The notes beneath the pieces were generated by a model. That model ran no database searches. It saw nothing but the letters and a program-made list of their open reading frames with translations, and had not been told where the DNA came from. Both the position numbers and the translations under genes were made by a program. A DNA stretch of 64,000 bases from Acidobacteriota bacterium (GTDB lineage: Bacteria > Acidobacteriota > Terriglobia > Terriglobales > Acidobacteriaceae), in contig JAJYBU010000005.1 of the NCBI GenBank assembly GCA_021778845.1, positions 62,001-126,000 of the forward strand, given 5' to 3'. This document shows positions 18,690 through 26,914 of this stretch, in pieces (the stretch's first letter is position 1; every line of letters begins with the position of its first letter).

Positions 18690-19697
18690 ATGATGCAGGC
18701 TATGAGCGACACGGTGCAACAAGATGTTTTGGTGATTGGGGCAGGTCCGACGGGGCTGGCCTGTGGCATTGCTGCGCAGCGCGCCGGATTGCGAGTGCTG
18801 CTGGTGGATAAGGGCTGCGTCACCAATTCTTTGTTTCACTATCCTGCGCACATGACGTTTTTTACGACGCCGGAGTTGCTGGAGATCGGCGATGTGCCGT
18901 TCTCTTCGCCAAACCAGAAACCAACGCGCTCGGAGGCGTTGGAGTACTACCGCAAGGTCGCCGAGTACTATAAGCTCGACATCCGGCAGTATGAAACGGT
19001 GGAGAGCGTGAGTGGATCAGATGGCGCGTTCAGCGTACATACGACAGACAAGTTTGGGCGCAAGCTGGAGCATCGTGCGCGCAAGTTGATCGTGTCGACG
19101 GGCTACTACGATCTGCCTAATTATCTTGAGATTCCGGGCGAGAGTCTGCCTAAGGTGAAGCATTATTATCATGAGCCGCATCCCTACTTTGGGCAGGATG
19201 TGCTGGTGATTGGCGGCAAGAACTCGGCGGCGATCGCGGCGCTGGACCTGTGGCGTCATGGGGCGAGGGTAACGCTGGTGCATCGCGGCGCGGAGCTTCA
19301 TCGGCATATAAAGTACTGGATCAAGCCGGACATCGAGAATCGCATCAAGGACGGCGAGATCGTTGCGCACTTCAACACAGTGGTGAGCGAGATCACGGAG
19401 GACTCGGTGACGCTGCTGACGCCGGGAGGGCCGAAGGTGCTGCCGAATCAGTTCGTCTTTGCACTGACGGGATATCATCCGGACTTTGATTTTATTGAGG
19501 CGCTGGGAGTGCGACTGGATGAGACTAATGCCCGGTGCCCGGTGTGTGATCCAGCTACGCTGGAGTCGAACGTGGCGGGGATTTATCTGGCTGGCGTGGT
19601 GGTGGCAGGCGAGCGAACTAATGAAATCTTCATCGAGAATGGCCGTTTCCATGGCGAGTTGATCGCGAAGGACCTGGCCGCGAAGATGAAGCGGTGA
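18690..19697 (+). CDS. bdr: YpdA/Bdr-type FAD/NAD(P)H-dependent disulfide reductase
   Basis: 335 aa. FAD-binding VIGAGPTGLACGIAAQRAG at the N-terminus, the NADPH site VIGGKNSAAIAALDL near the middle, and a C-terminal GVVVAGERTNEIFIENGRFHG. FFTTPELLEIGDVPF is typical of the YpdA group. In Firmicutes YpdA reduces bacillithiol disulfide; the redox-active CxxC of thioredoxin reductase is absent, as expected. In this lineage it suggests bacillithiol-like thiol metabolism, an inference. Confidence 0.85.
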   Translation: MMQAMSDTVQQDVLVIGAGPTGLACGIAAQRAGLRVLLVDKGCVTNSLFHYPAHMTFFTTPELLEIGDVPFSSPNQKPTRSEALEYYRKVAEYYKLDIRQYETVESVSGSDGAFSVHTTDKFGRKLEHRARKLIVSTGYYDLPNYLEIPGESLPKVKHYYHEPHPYFGQDVLVIGGKNSAAIAALDLWRHGARVTLVHRGAELHRHIKYWIKPDIENRIKDGEIVAHFNTVVSEITEDSVTLLTPGGPKVLPNQFVFALTGYHPDFDFIEALGVRLDETNARCPVCDPATLESNVAGIYLAGVVVAGERTNEIFIENGRFHGELIAKDLAAKMKR

Positions 19698-19721
19698 GAT
19701 GGGACAACCCAGGGTGCGCAG

Positions 19722-20573
19722 CTAGCTGATAACGCGATTAGCAAAACCGCGCAGGCCTATCCAAGTTAAGAGAGCGAGGAAGACGACCAGCATGGTGAGG
19801 ATCATCGCCGCTGGCATATGACCCGTGCTGGGAGTGAGCGCGGCGCGAAGTCCTTCGCTGATGTAAACGATCGGATTGACCAGGACGCAGAGTTGCAGCC
19901 ACTTGATGCTCTTGAGCGCGGCCCATGGGTAGTACACGCAACCGAGGAAGGTGATGGGCACAATCACTACGCCGAAGATGAGACCGATCTGCTTGGGTTG
20001 CACGAGCGTCCCAATGGTGAGGCCGAGAGCGCCCGCGAGCAGACTAGCCAACACGAGCACCACGGCGAGGAACCACCAGCTCGATACGTGCGCGAGTACC
20101 GGCGTGCTGGGGATGAAGTAGGCCAGAGGGAAAACGACAGCGGCTGCAACGATGCTTTGGATCGCGGAGAAGATGATCTTCTCAATGGCAACGGCCCCGA
20201 TGGGCAGCGGACACATTACGCGATCATCAATCTCACGGGTGACGCCGAACTCCTGCGCGAGCGGCAGTGCAACGGCGGCGATCCCGGAGAACATGATGGC
20301 CACAGCCATGAGACCGGGGAGCAACACGGTTCCAAATCCGCCCCCTCCTGCGGCGGCCATGCCCGCGACGGGGCTCATCTTCGAACCGCCGGTCATGTGC
20401 GGCATGACATAGGTGAAGACGAAGAGGAAGAGCAACGGGTTCATTGCTACGCGAATGACGAAAGGCACGATCTCGCGGGTAAGGACGCGCAGATCGCGCT
20501 GCATCAAGCCGAAAAAGGCACGCGAATAGATTGCCCACCTCACATGACTGGGTTTACCGACAGCATTGCTCAT
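19722..20573 (-). CDS. ABC-2 exporter permease (DrrB-like)
   Basis: 283 aa from the ATG at 20573 (AGGAAG upstream). Six membrane segments and a central ALPLAQEFGVTREIDDRVMCPLP region, the conserved ABC-2 motif of drug and polysaccharide exporters. It directly follows the ATPase gene on the same strand (gap 21 nt) and forms the channel of that exporter. Confidence 0.85.
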   Translation of the reverse strand: MSNAVGKPSHVRWAIYSRAFFGLMQRDLRVLTREIVPFVIRVAMNPLLFLFVFTYVMPHMTGGSKMSPVAGMAAAGGGGFGTVLLPGLMAVAIMFSGIAAVALPLAQEFGVTREIDDRVMCPLPIGAVAIEKIIFSAIQSIVAAAVVFPLAYFIPSTPVLAHVSSWWFLAVVLVLASLLAGALGLTIGTLVQPKQIGLIFGVVIVPITFLGCVYYPWAALKSIKWLQLCVLVNPIVYISEGLRAALTPSTGHMPAAMILTMLVVFLALLTWIGLRGFANRVIS

Positions 20574-20594
20574 GGTCGCTTCCTGTTCCATGCG

Positions 20595-21545
20595 CTACTC
20601 GCGCAAATCTCTGCCGGTAAGGCGAATGAAGACGGTTTCAAGACTGGGCTCGGTGGTGGTCAGGTCTCGCAAGCCAAATTCATTGGCCATGGTGACGACC
20701 TTCGCCAGCAAACCATCCTTGGCCCGGGCGAGAACACGCAGGCCGCCGTCGATGACCTCAACGCGCGTGACCCCCTCAATGGTTTGCAGGTTGCGTTTGA
20801 GGATGCCGCTGTCGCGGACACCCCGCATGCGGAGGTCGTAGATCTTGTCGCCGCCAATGCTTGCCTTCAACGCCGCCGGGGTATCTTCGATGAGAATTTT
20901 TCCGTGGTCGATGATGGCGAGGCGGTCGCAGAGCTCGTCGGCCTCTTCCATGTAGTGGGTGGTGAGGACGACAGTGATGCCTTCACCGCGCAGGCCCTGC
21001 ACGGCCTCCCACATGGCGATACGGCTCTGAGGATCGAGGCCAGCGCTCGGTTCATCGAGAAATAAAACACGGGGACGGTGCGCGATGGCACGCGCAATCT
21101 GCAGACGCTGGGCGAGCCCGCCGCTGAGCGCCTGGGGATAGGCTGCGGCGCGGTCGCTGAGGCGGAACTGATCGAGTAGCTGGGCCGTGCGCGCGGTCGC
21201 CTCTGTCTTGGTGAGGCCAAAGTAGCGGCAATGAAAATAGATATTTTCGGCAACGGTGCAGGAACGGTCCAGGGTGTTGAACTGCGGAACTACGCCGATG
21301 GAGCGACGCGCCAGAGCCGGGTGTGCGACGACATCGACACCTGCGATCTTCACCGAACCGGCGGTGGGAATCGCACGCGTGGTGGCGATGGAGATCGTAG
21401 TGGTCTTGCCAGCCCCGTTAGGGCCGAGCAAGCCGTAGATCAATCCCGCGGGGACATGCAGGTCGATACCATCGACCGCGGTCACGGAATTCTTGCCGTT
21501 GTAGACCTTGCGCAGCCCTAGAATTTCGACGATTGATTCACTCAC
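20595..21545 (-). CDS. ABC exporter ATP-binding protein (DrrA-like)
   Basis: 316 aa from a GTG start. Walker A GLLGPNGAGKTTT, signature LSGGLAQRL, Walker B RVLFLDEPSAGLD, and the switch His in TTHYMEEADELCD. The C-terminal extension of about 80 residues is typical of DrrA-type ATPases. It pairs with the downstream permease for ATP-driven export of an unidentified substrate. A TATAAT box (21569-21574, minus strand) precedes it with a leader of about 17 nt. Confidence 0.88.
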   Translation of the reverse strand: MSESIVEILGLRKVYNGKNSVTAVDGIDLHVPAGLIYGLLGPNGAGKTTTISIATTRAIPTAGSVKIAGVDVVAHPALARRSIGVVPQFNTLDRSCTVAENIYFHCRYFGLTKTEATARTAQLLDQFRLSDRAAAYPQALSGGLAQRLQIARAIAHRPRVLFLDEPSAGLDPQSRIAMWEAVQGLRGEGITVVLTTHYMEEADELCDRLAIIDHGKILIEDTPAALKASIGGDKIYDLRMRGVRDSGILKRNLQTIEGVTRVEVIDGGLRVLARAKDGLLAKVVTMANEFGLRDLTTTEPSLETVFIRLTGRDLRE

Positions 21546-21568
21546 GCGCTTGCACTCTCAACAGGTTG

Positions 21569-21574
21569 ATTATA
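21569..21574 (-). promoter_or_regulatory. -10 box of the ABC exporter operon
   Basis: Consensus TATAAT on the minus strand; the predicted start is about 17 nt before the GTG. The -35 is weak. Confidence 0.5.
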
Positions 21575-21855
21575 GGGACGATTCGTGGGCTTTGGCACGG
21601 AGCGGAGCGAGTTCATCTATTTTATGCTACTCAATCACAAGTGCCGAGTGTTGGCCATTTTCATGCTGGGCAACTGAACGGTGACTCTCAATACACGACA
21701 TGGATTTCGTTGTGCAGTGGAGGTGAGCAGGTTCACTCTAACGAGCATTTGACAGAGTGCACCCTTTGATCCGGGCGAAGCATCGCACTAGCTTAAGCAG
21801 CATGCCAATGCAATTGCATTATGGATGCGACGAGAGTCGCAAGGAGAATTAGACA
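21575..21855 (+). promoter_or_regulatory. Intergenic region with promoter and palindrome before the OmpA-family gene
   Basis: TTGATC (21766-21771), 17-nt spacer and TAGCTT (21789-21794) form a plausible promoter. A perfect 14-bp palindrome AATGCAATTGCATT (21807-21820) lies just downstream of it and could be an operator. No gene is seen in the rest. Confidence 0.45.
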
Positions 21856-23052
21856 ATGTATGGAACGTGGAGGAAGTTTGGGGTCGCAGGGCCTGTTGCT
21901 ATAGTATTGACCGGATTTTGTTTCCTGGCCGCGGCGCAAGTTCCTGACCCGGCGAACGTTGACTCGGGGGCCAAGTCAGCCGAGGTCATCGCCCAAGGCC
22001 CAAATGAAGTGTATCTGTACCACGTGAAGGTGGCCGGGCGGCGACTGGACGCAGTGAATTACTTCAATGGGAGCGGCACAACGGACGTGCGCTTCGTTGG
22101 AACAGATCTGATGCCGGACGCGCACGGTGAAGCTAAGATACGCTCTGTGGAGGGCAAGACGGGAATTTCTGCGCGCGTTGAAGGCCTGACGCCAGCGATT
22201 GGGCTGTGGGCAATTTCGTCGGATGGGCACCCGCAGAATCTTGGCGAATTCAAGTTGGCAGGAAACAAAGCCAGCATGGAGGTCAGCAGTTCGTTCCAGG
22301 CGTTTGGCATGATTGTCACGGCCGAGCCGTATGATGCGGTCTCGCAACTCAGCGATGTCGCCGTACTCAAGAATGCGATTACGGATAAGACGAATGGTGT
22401 GCTGCAGCAGGCAGCGCAATCACAACTGCAGACGCAGGAATCGCAGGAGCGGGCAGCCAATGCACAGGCGCAGGCCGATAACGCCGCGGCAGCACAGGCA
22501 CAGGCCGAAGCGGCCAAGGCGAAAGCTGATGCTGAAGCGGCGAGCGCTCGCACCCAGGTGAATGAGGCTCAGCAGGAGGCGGCAGCGACGCGCGAGAAGC
22601 TGCGTGCGCAACTGAACGCCGTGCTGGCGACCACGGAGAGCGCACGGGGTCTGATCGTCAACCTGGGGGATGTGCTCTTCAATACTGCGCAGATCACACT
22701 GAAGCAACCGGCGCAGATTGCACTAGCAAAGATTGCTACAATTTTGCAGCTGTATCCGGGCTTGCACGTGCAGGTCGAGTGCTACACGGATTCGGTGGGT
22801 AGCGATGCGTATAACCAGAAGCTGAGCGAGAACCGCGCCAATGTCGTGCGTGACTTCCTGATCCAGAATGGGGTTCCAGCAGCCAATGTAACCGCGGTTG
22901 GATATGGCAAAGCGGATCCAATGGCGGACAATGGCAGGGCGGCCGGACACGCACTAAACCATCGCGTGAATCTGGTCGTATCAGGCCAGGCGATTGGGGT
23001 GAAGACGAGCCACCCCAAAGGCACGACGACACCAGCATCGGCTCCGCAGTAG
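21856..23052 (+). CDS. OmpA-family outer-membrane protein with periplasmic coiled coil
   Basis: 398 aa; AAGGAGAA upstream. Signal peptide up to about residue 25. Residues about 180-265 are an Ala/Gln/Glu-rich coiled coil (AQAQADNAAAAQAQAEAAKA type). The C-terminal OmpA domain (about 270-375) carries VLFNTAQITLK and the peptidoglycan-binding signature YTDSVGSDAYNQKLSENRA. It probably tethers the envelope to the cell wall. The N-terminal third is a beta-rich domain I could not assign. Confidence 0.85.
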   Translation: MYGTWRKFGVAGPVAIVLTGFCFLAAAQVPDPANVDSGAKSAEVIAQGPNEVYLYHVKVAGRRLDAVNYFNGSGTTDVRFVGTDLMPDAHGEAKIRSVEGKTGISARVEGLTPAIGLWAISSDGHPQNLGEFKLAGNKASMEVSSSFQAFGMIVTAEPYDAVSQLSDVAVLKNAITDKTNGVLQQAAQSQLQTQESQERAANAQAQADNAAAAQAQAEAAKAKADAEAASARTQVNEAQQEAAATREKLRAQLNAVLATTESARGLIVNLGDVLFNTAQITLKQPAQIALAKIATILQLYPGLHVQVECYTDSVGSDAYNQKLSENRANVVRDFLIQNGVPAANVTAVGYGKADPMADNGRAAGHALNHRVNLVVSGQAIGVKTSHPKGTTTPASAPQ

Positions 23053-23146
23053 GACTGTACTCTGGTAATGACTGCTAGGAACCCGCAAAGGACGCGAGTT
23101 GCTAGCGGGATGCAACAATAATCATGAGCAGGAAAGCGAGGAGAAC

Positions 23147-23923
23147 GTGAGCACTTCGATGAAAGGCAAGATCGTATTTGTTACGGGCGCGAGCGCGGGG
23201 ATTGGGGCGGCAACCGCGATGGAGTTTGCGCGCCACGGAGCGAAGCTGCTGCTGTGCGCACGGCGGTTGGAACGTCTACAGGCCATGGAGTCCGAGTTGC
23301 GCGATGCTGGCGCTGCGGACGTCTTCAACATGGAGATCGATGTGCGCAGTCGCGAGGCGGTGGAGGCTGCGTTGAGCAAACTGCCGGAGGCCTGGCGCTC
23401 GATTGATGTGCTGGTGAATAATGCTGGCCTTAGCCGCGGCCTTACCAAGTTCTACCAGGACGACATTGAGAACTGGGAGGAGATGATCGACACGAACGTG
23501 AAGGGGTTGCTGTATGTGACGCGCGCGATTGTGCCGGGAATGGTGGAGCGCAATCACGGGCATGTGATCAATCTCGGCTCGATCGCCGGGCATGCTGCCT
23601 ATGCGAACGGCGGGGTGTACTGCGCCAGCAAGGCCGCCGAGAGATTTATCACGGATGGTCTGCGTATCGATGTGAATGGAACGGCGGTGCGCGTGACGTC
23701 GATCGATCCGGGGATGGTGGAGACCGACTTCAGCAAGGTTCGCTTTCGCGGAGATGAGGAGCGGGCGGCGAAGACGTATGAGAACGTTGACCCGTTGCAG
23801 CCTGAGGACGTGGCAGATGCCATCGTGTGGGCTGCGACGCGGCCACTGCATGTGTGCATTCAGACAGTGCTGTTGACCCCGGTGGCGCAGGCCAACGCCT
23901 TCGTGCTGACACGCAGGAACTAA
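23147..23923 (+). CDS. Short-chain dehydrogenase/reductase (YdfG-like)
   Basis: 258 aa from a GTG at 23147 with GAGGAGA just upstream; an in-frame ATG at 23159 is the alternative. Cofactor motif TGASAGIGAATA, NNAGLSRG, the active-site YCASK (GGVYCASKAAERF) and the downstream SIDPGMVETDFS are all intact, so it is catalytically complete. The sequence most resembles the YdfG group acting on 3-hydroxy acids such as serine or allo-threonine, an inference. It converges with the small gene at 23930. Confidence 0.85.
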   Translation: MSTSMKGKIVFVTGASAGIGAATAMEFARHGAKLLLCARRLERLQAMESELRDAGAADVFNMEIDVRSREAVEAALSKLPEAWRSIDVLVNNAGLSRGLTKFYQDDIENWEEMIDTNVKGLLYVTRAIVPGMVERNHGHVINLGSIAGHAAYANGGVYCASKAAERFITDGLRIDVNGTAVRVTSIDPGMVETDFSKVRFRGDEERAAKTYENVDPLQPEDVADAIVWAATRPLHVCIQTVLLTPVAQANAFVLTRRN

Positions 23924-23929
23924 GCTCCG

Positions 23930-24190
23930 CTACAGCTTGATGGACCAGCCGAGCTGTTCGAGTTCGCGCTCGATAGTGGCCAGGGCTAACTCCAGTGCGC
24001 TGCGACGATGAGGGCTTGAGGTCCGCTCCGAGAGGACACGCTCGCGCTGCAACTCGAGGGACTGGATGCGGCGCTTGCGCTCGGCTTCTGCACGCTTTGC
24101 CTCCGGGGTCACCTCGGAGGTGGAAGCCTTGGGGGCGGAAGCCTCAGCTTGTTGCTCATCGACGCTCTTCGATTCCCAACCTTTGGACAT
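23930..24190 (-). CDS. Small charged hypothetical protein
   Basis: 86 aa, rich in Glu, Arg, Lys and Ser, predicted to be largely one long helix (AKRAEAERKRRIQSLELQRE...). No family recognised. The start is supported by a TAAAAT box 6 nt upstream (24197-24202), the same arrangement as other genes here. Confidence 0.55.
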   Translation of the reverse strand: MSKGWESKSVDEQQAEASAPKASTSEVTPEAKRAEAERKRRIQSLELQRERVLSERTSSPHRRSALELALATIERELEQLGWSIKL

Positions 24191-24196
24191 TCTTCT

Positions 24197-24202
24197 ATTT
24201 TA
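24197..24202 (-). promoter_or_regulatory. -10 box of the small hypothetical gene (leaderless)
   Basis: TAAAAT on the minus strand, 6 nt before the ATG at 24190. Confidence 0.5.
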
Positions 24203-24245
24203 CCCCTCAGGCCGCTGGCCTGCCCGCCCTGCCGGCGAGCGGAGG

Positions 24246-25004
24246 CTACCGTCTGCCAAAGCGATAGACTATGCCGGCGTTGACGCCCAGGTTGCTTTGC
24301 AGTGAACTCCCGTTGGCGCCGACAAAGTCCGTTCCGACCCAGGTTGGGGTAATCCGCACGGCAAGACTGGGGTAGATGTTGTAGTCGGCACTGACGCCCA
24401 GAGAGAAGGCGGGGCGAATTCCATCGCTCCAAAGGCCAAGGAGTGGGCCGGGAATCTGCTTGCTTCCGCCGGAGAAGATGCCCCAGCCAATACCACCAAG
24501 CGCCTGCGCACTGACGGCGACCTTCTCCTTGGCATAGAACCTGTAGCTCGCGCCACCCATGAAGGTGTACTCATTGATCTGCGGCTTGTAGACGCCGTAT
24601 GGATTATTGATAAGCGCGCGCGCGCGACCAAAGGAACCACGCGCATCCCCGACAATCGCCAGTTTGGGATTGAGGTAATAGTTGAGTGCTGCGGCCCAGG
24701 TGACTTCGTTGTTCTTCTTGGTGTAATCGCCGCTGCGGAAACGCAGGTAGCCACCGCCGCCAATGACCTCGTAGCGGTGCGAGTAAGTATCCTCGATGGT
24801 TTGATGGATGCGCGCAAGACGCGTGGCATTGGTCTCGTGATGAACGTGGGTCTCTTGCGTTCTCTTCTTCTTATTCTTCTGGGTCTGAGTCGTCTGGATC
24901 GTCTGAGTCGTCTGAGCATTTGCTGGGGCAAGGGCTCCAGCAAGCAGACCTACGGCCAACCCCACGAGAACAAAACGTACTGCCAATTTCCGCACATCAC
25001 ACAT
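24246..25004 (-). CDS. Outer-membrane beta-barrel protein
   Basis: 252 aa from the ATG at 25004, chosen because AGGAG lies about 10 nt upstream and a signal peptide (FVLVGLAVGLLAGALAPANAQ) follows. After a Thr/Gln/Lys-rich linker come alternating amphipathic strands (YEVIGGGGYLRFRSGD, EVTWAAALNYYLNPKLA, YTFMGGASYRFYAKEKVA) ending in NAGIVYRFGRR, the pattern of a small 8-strand barrel. Function is unknown; probably structural or adhesion-related. Confidence 0.75.
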   Translation of the reverse strand: MCDVRKLAVRFVLVGLAVGLLAGALAPANAQTTQTIQTTQTQKNKKKRTQETHVHHETNATRLARIHQTIEDTYSHRYEVIGGGGYLRFRSGDYTKKNNEVTWAAALNYYLNPKLAIVGDARGSFGRARALINNPYGVYKPQINEYTFMGGASYRFYAKEKVAVSAQALGGIGWGIFSGGSKQIPGPLLGLWSDGIRPAFSLGVSADYNIYPSLAVRITPTWVGTDFVGANGSSLQSNLGVNAGIVYRFGRR

Positions 25005-25115
25005 CAAATCCGAACTCCTGAGCATACACTTACGGACCGTCACGGTCGCATCTATCCATTAGAACATCTCGGGCCGTTTCGAACATCTTTGGAGGGCTAA
25101 AAGCCCAAGGTCGCA

Positions 25116-26300
25116 TCAGGGGAGCATGTAGGTGACGCCGGTGATGAACTGGAATGAGTTCTTCTTGAAGTACTGCGCGGGGTCATTGAGGAAGTTGTCG
25201 GTGATGGAGACCGAGGCGCTAAGACGCTTGAAGACTGGCATCGCGAGGGACGCGGCAACGTTGGCCGAATAGTCCGAGAAGTTGTTCCACGCTGGCAGAA
25301 TGGTTGCCGTCTCTGTGAAGAGCATCTTGCGGGGCAGGTTGCGGCGGTAGGCCTCGAAGATCGTGGTTCCGATGATGTTGACGGGGGGGGTGGTGGTGGA
25401 GACGCCGTTGACGATGGTGGAGATGTACTGCTGCTTCTCGTAGTGAACGTCGACCTTGAGGTCGAGTTCCTGTTTAGGGGTCTGGAAAGCCGTCCAACCG
25501 ATGCCGCCGCCGTAGACCTGCTGCAACTGGAGGCCCTGGCCAAAGTTGTGATCGAAAGAGGCATCCCCCAGGGCGAAGAAACGGGGGCTGAAGTACTCAT
25601 CGCGTTCGGCGTCGGCGTGGAAGATGCTGGTGATGACCACGCTGGGCGGAGACGCGGGGGTGGTCGGAGGAATGATGGGCGTGGAAAGGTTGCCATAGCT
25701 TTCGCTGACGTCAAAACTAGTGCGGTTCCGCGCCGGCAGCCACGGAACGGTGGGAATGGCTCGGACGAGGGCGGCAGCCGCATTGAAGGTTGTACCGCTG
25801 GTGGTGGATCGCTCGATGCTGGCACCGCCGCTGAGGGTGCCGGTCCAGCCACTCAGGAAGCTCGTGTGATGAAACATCTGCTGGTCAAAGGCCGCGCGGT
25901 CAATCAGATAATTAACGTCCGCTGTGGGGACGATGGCGGGTGGCTGACCAGCAGGCGGCGTCAGCGTAAGGCTACCCGCGGCGACCATCACTGAACCTTC
26001 GGGGGTGGGGGTCTTGCCGGGATGATCTCCCTTGCGGAGGAGTGCAAACTCGCCGCCTGAACGCAGTTCCTTGATCTTGTCGATGGAGATAGTGAGGGTA
26101 CCGGCCATGTCGCTGGCGAAGATGACATTGCCTGCAGTGACGCTCTGGAGTTTGCCGGTGAGGCGGTCGCCGTTGGCGAAGATCAGGACGTCCGACGGCT
26201 TGGCGGCGGGCTTGGCTTGAGCGGAAGCAGCGGGGGCCTGGGGACGGGCGATCTGGGTGAAGGCGAGGAGCGAGAGGATCAGGAGGATGTGTCGAGGCAC
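25116..26300 (-). CDS. DUF481 outer-membrane protein
   Basis: 394 aa from a GTG start with AAGGAG upstream. Signal peptide, then an N-terminal domain ANGDRLTGKLQSVTAGNVIF...DKIKELRS, followed by a long barrel-like C-terminal domain of the DUF481 (YdiY-like) family ending QFITGVTYMLP. Expected in the outer membrane; role unknown. The next barrel gene downstream on the same strand may be co-transcribed. Confidence 0.8.
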   Translation of the reverse strand: MPRHILLILSLLAFTQIARPQAPAASAQAKPAAKPSDVLIFANGDRLTGKLQSVTAGNVIFASDMAGTLTISIDKIKELRSGGEFALLRKGDHPGKTPTPEGSVMVAAGSLTLTPPAGQPPAIVPTADVNYLIDRAAFDQQMFHHTSFLSGWTGTLSGGASIERSTTSGTTFNAAAALVRAIPTVPWLPARNRTSFDVSESYGNLSTPIIPPTTPASPPSVVITSIFHADAERDEYFSPRFFALGDASFDHNFGQGLQLQQVYGGGIGWTAFQTPKQELDLKVDVHYEKQQYISTIVNGVSTTTPPVNIIGTTIFEAYRRNLPRKMLFTETATILPAWNNFSDYSANVAASLAMPVFKRLSASVSITDNFLNDPAQYFKKNSFQFITGVTYMLP

Positions 26301-26462
26301 GGGAATCTCCTTAGCGAAGTGGGTCCGGTGATGCGGTTAAGCAATTTCTGCTGGACTTTCCTCAGAGCTAGGGTAAATCAGAATGGGTTAACGGGTATAC
26401 CTGAGAAATTTGGGGGCCAACCGCTTGCTTCGGTGGCACGCTGCGGCTACCCTGAGAGAACC

Positions 26463-26909
26463 ATGTATGAAGACTTTGTAGCGACCGACCGCTGGACCGC
26501 AGAGAAGCTGCACTGTGTGTGGAAGGGTACCGTGGTAGCCATCGCGACCCGCCATGCCGATGCCACAGATATTCGGTTCGCCGTGAATGGCAAGCCTCTT
26601 TGGATTGCGATGCCGAACCTGGCCTGGGTGGAGCAGAAGCGGCGCAACGGTAAGGTGATCACCGATTACCTCGCGGCGCAGGCGGCTGGACGCTATCTGA
26701 AGCAGGCTATCGAGAGCGGCTATGACAACGGTCGCGAGATGTACACGATGAGCGTCGATGAAGTGCTGAACGAAGTGGCAGCGGTGGTGGCCGAGGCAGG
26801 CCATACGGCCAATCTTCCCAGCTTGCCGGTAATCGATCGCAGCACGCATCCCGCGCCACTCGACTTCAAACTCCCCGGCGAACCTCATACTGTTGCCGAG
26901 TCCCTCTAG
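26463..26909 (+). CDS. Hypothetical protein
   Basis: 148 aa, soluble, no signal peptide, no family recognised. The N-terminal half looks beta-rich (LHCVWKGTVVAIATRHADAT, IRFAVNGKPLWIAMPNLAWV), the second half helical (YLAAQAAGRYLKQAIESGYD, SVDEVLNEVAAVVAEAG). A TACCCT box ends 9 nt before the ATG. It ends 5 nt before the lactonase ATG, so the two genes are probably co-expressed. Confidence 0.6.
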   Translation: MYEDFVATDRWTAEKLHCVWKGTVVAIATRHADATDIRFAVNGKPLWIAMPNLAWVEQKRRNGKVITDYLAAQAAGRYLKQAIESGYDNGREMYTMSVDEVLNEVAAVVAEAGHTANLPSLPVIDRSTHPAPLDFKLPGEPHTVAESL

Positions 26910-26914
26910 GCTTG

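Noticed and set aside
19818-21065. 415-codon plus-strand frame opposite the ABC exporter genes
   Set aside because: Charged low-similarity translation; the antisense ABC genes carry all expected motifs.
22440-22560. Repetitive Ala/Gln-coding stretch considered as a DNA repeat array or CRISPR-like array
   Set aside because: It is the coiled coil of the OmpA-family protein; there are no regularly spaced identical repeats or spacers.
24600-24630. Alternating GC run (GCGCGCGCGC) as a possible special DNA structure
   Set aside because: Short and inside a coding region; explained by the codons of the barrel protein.
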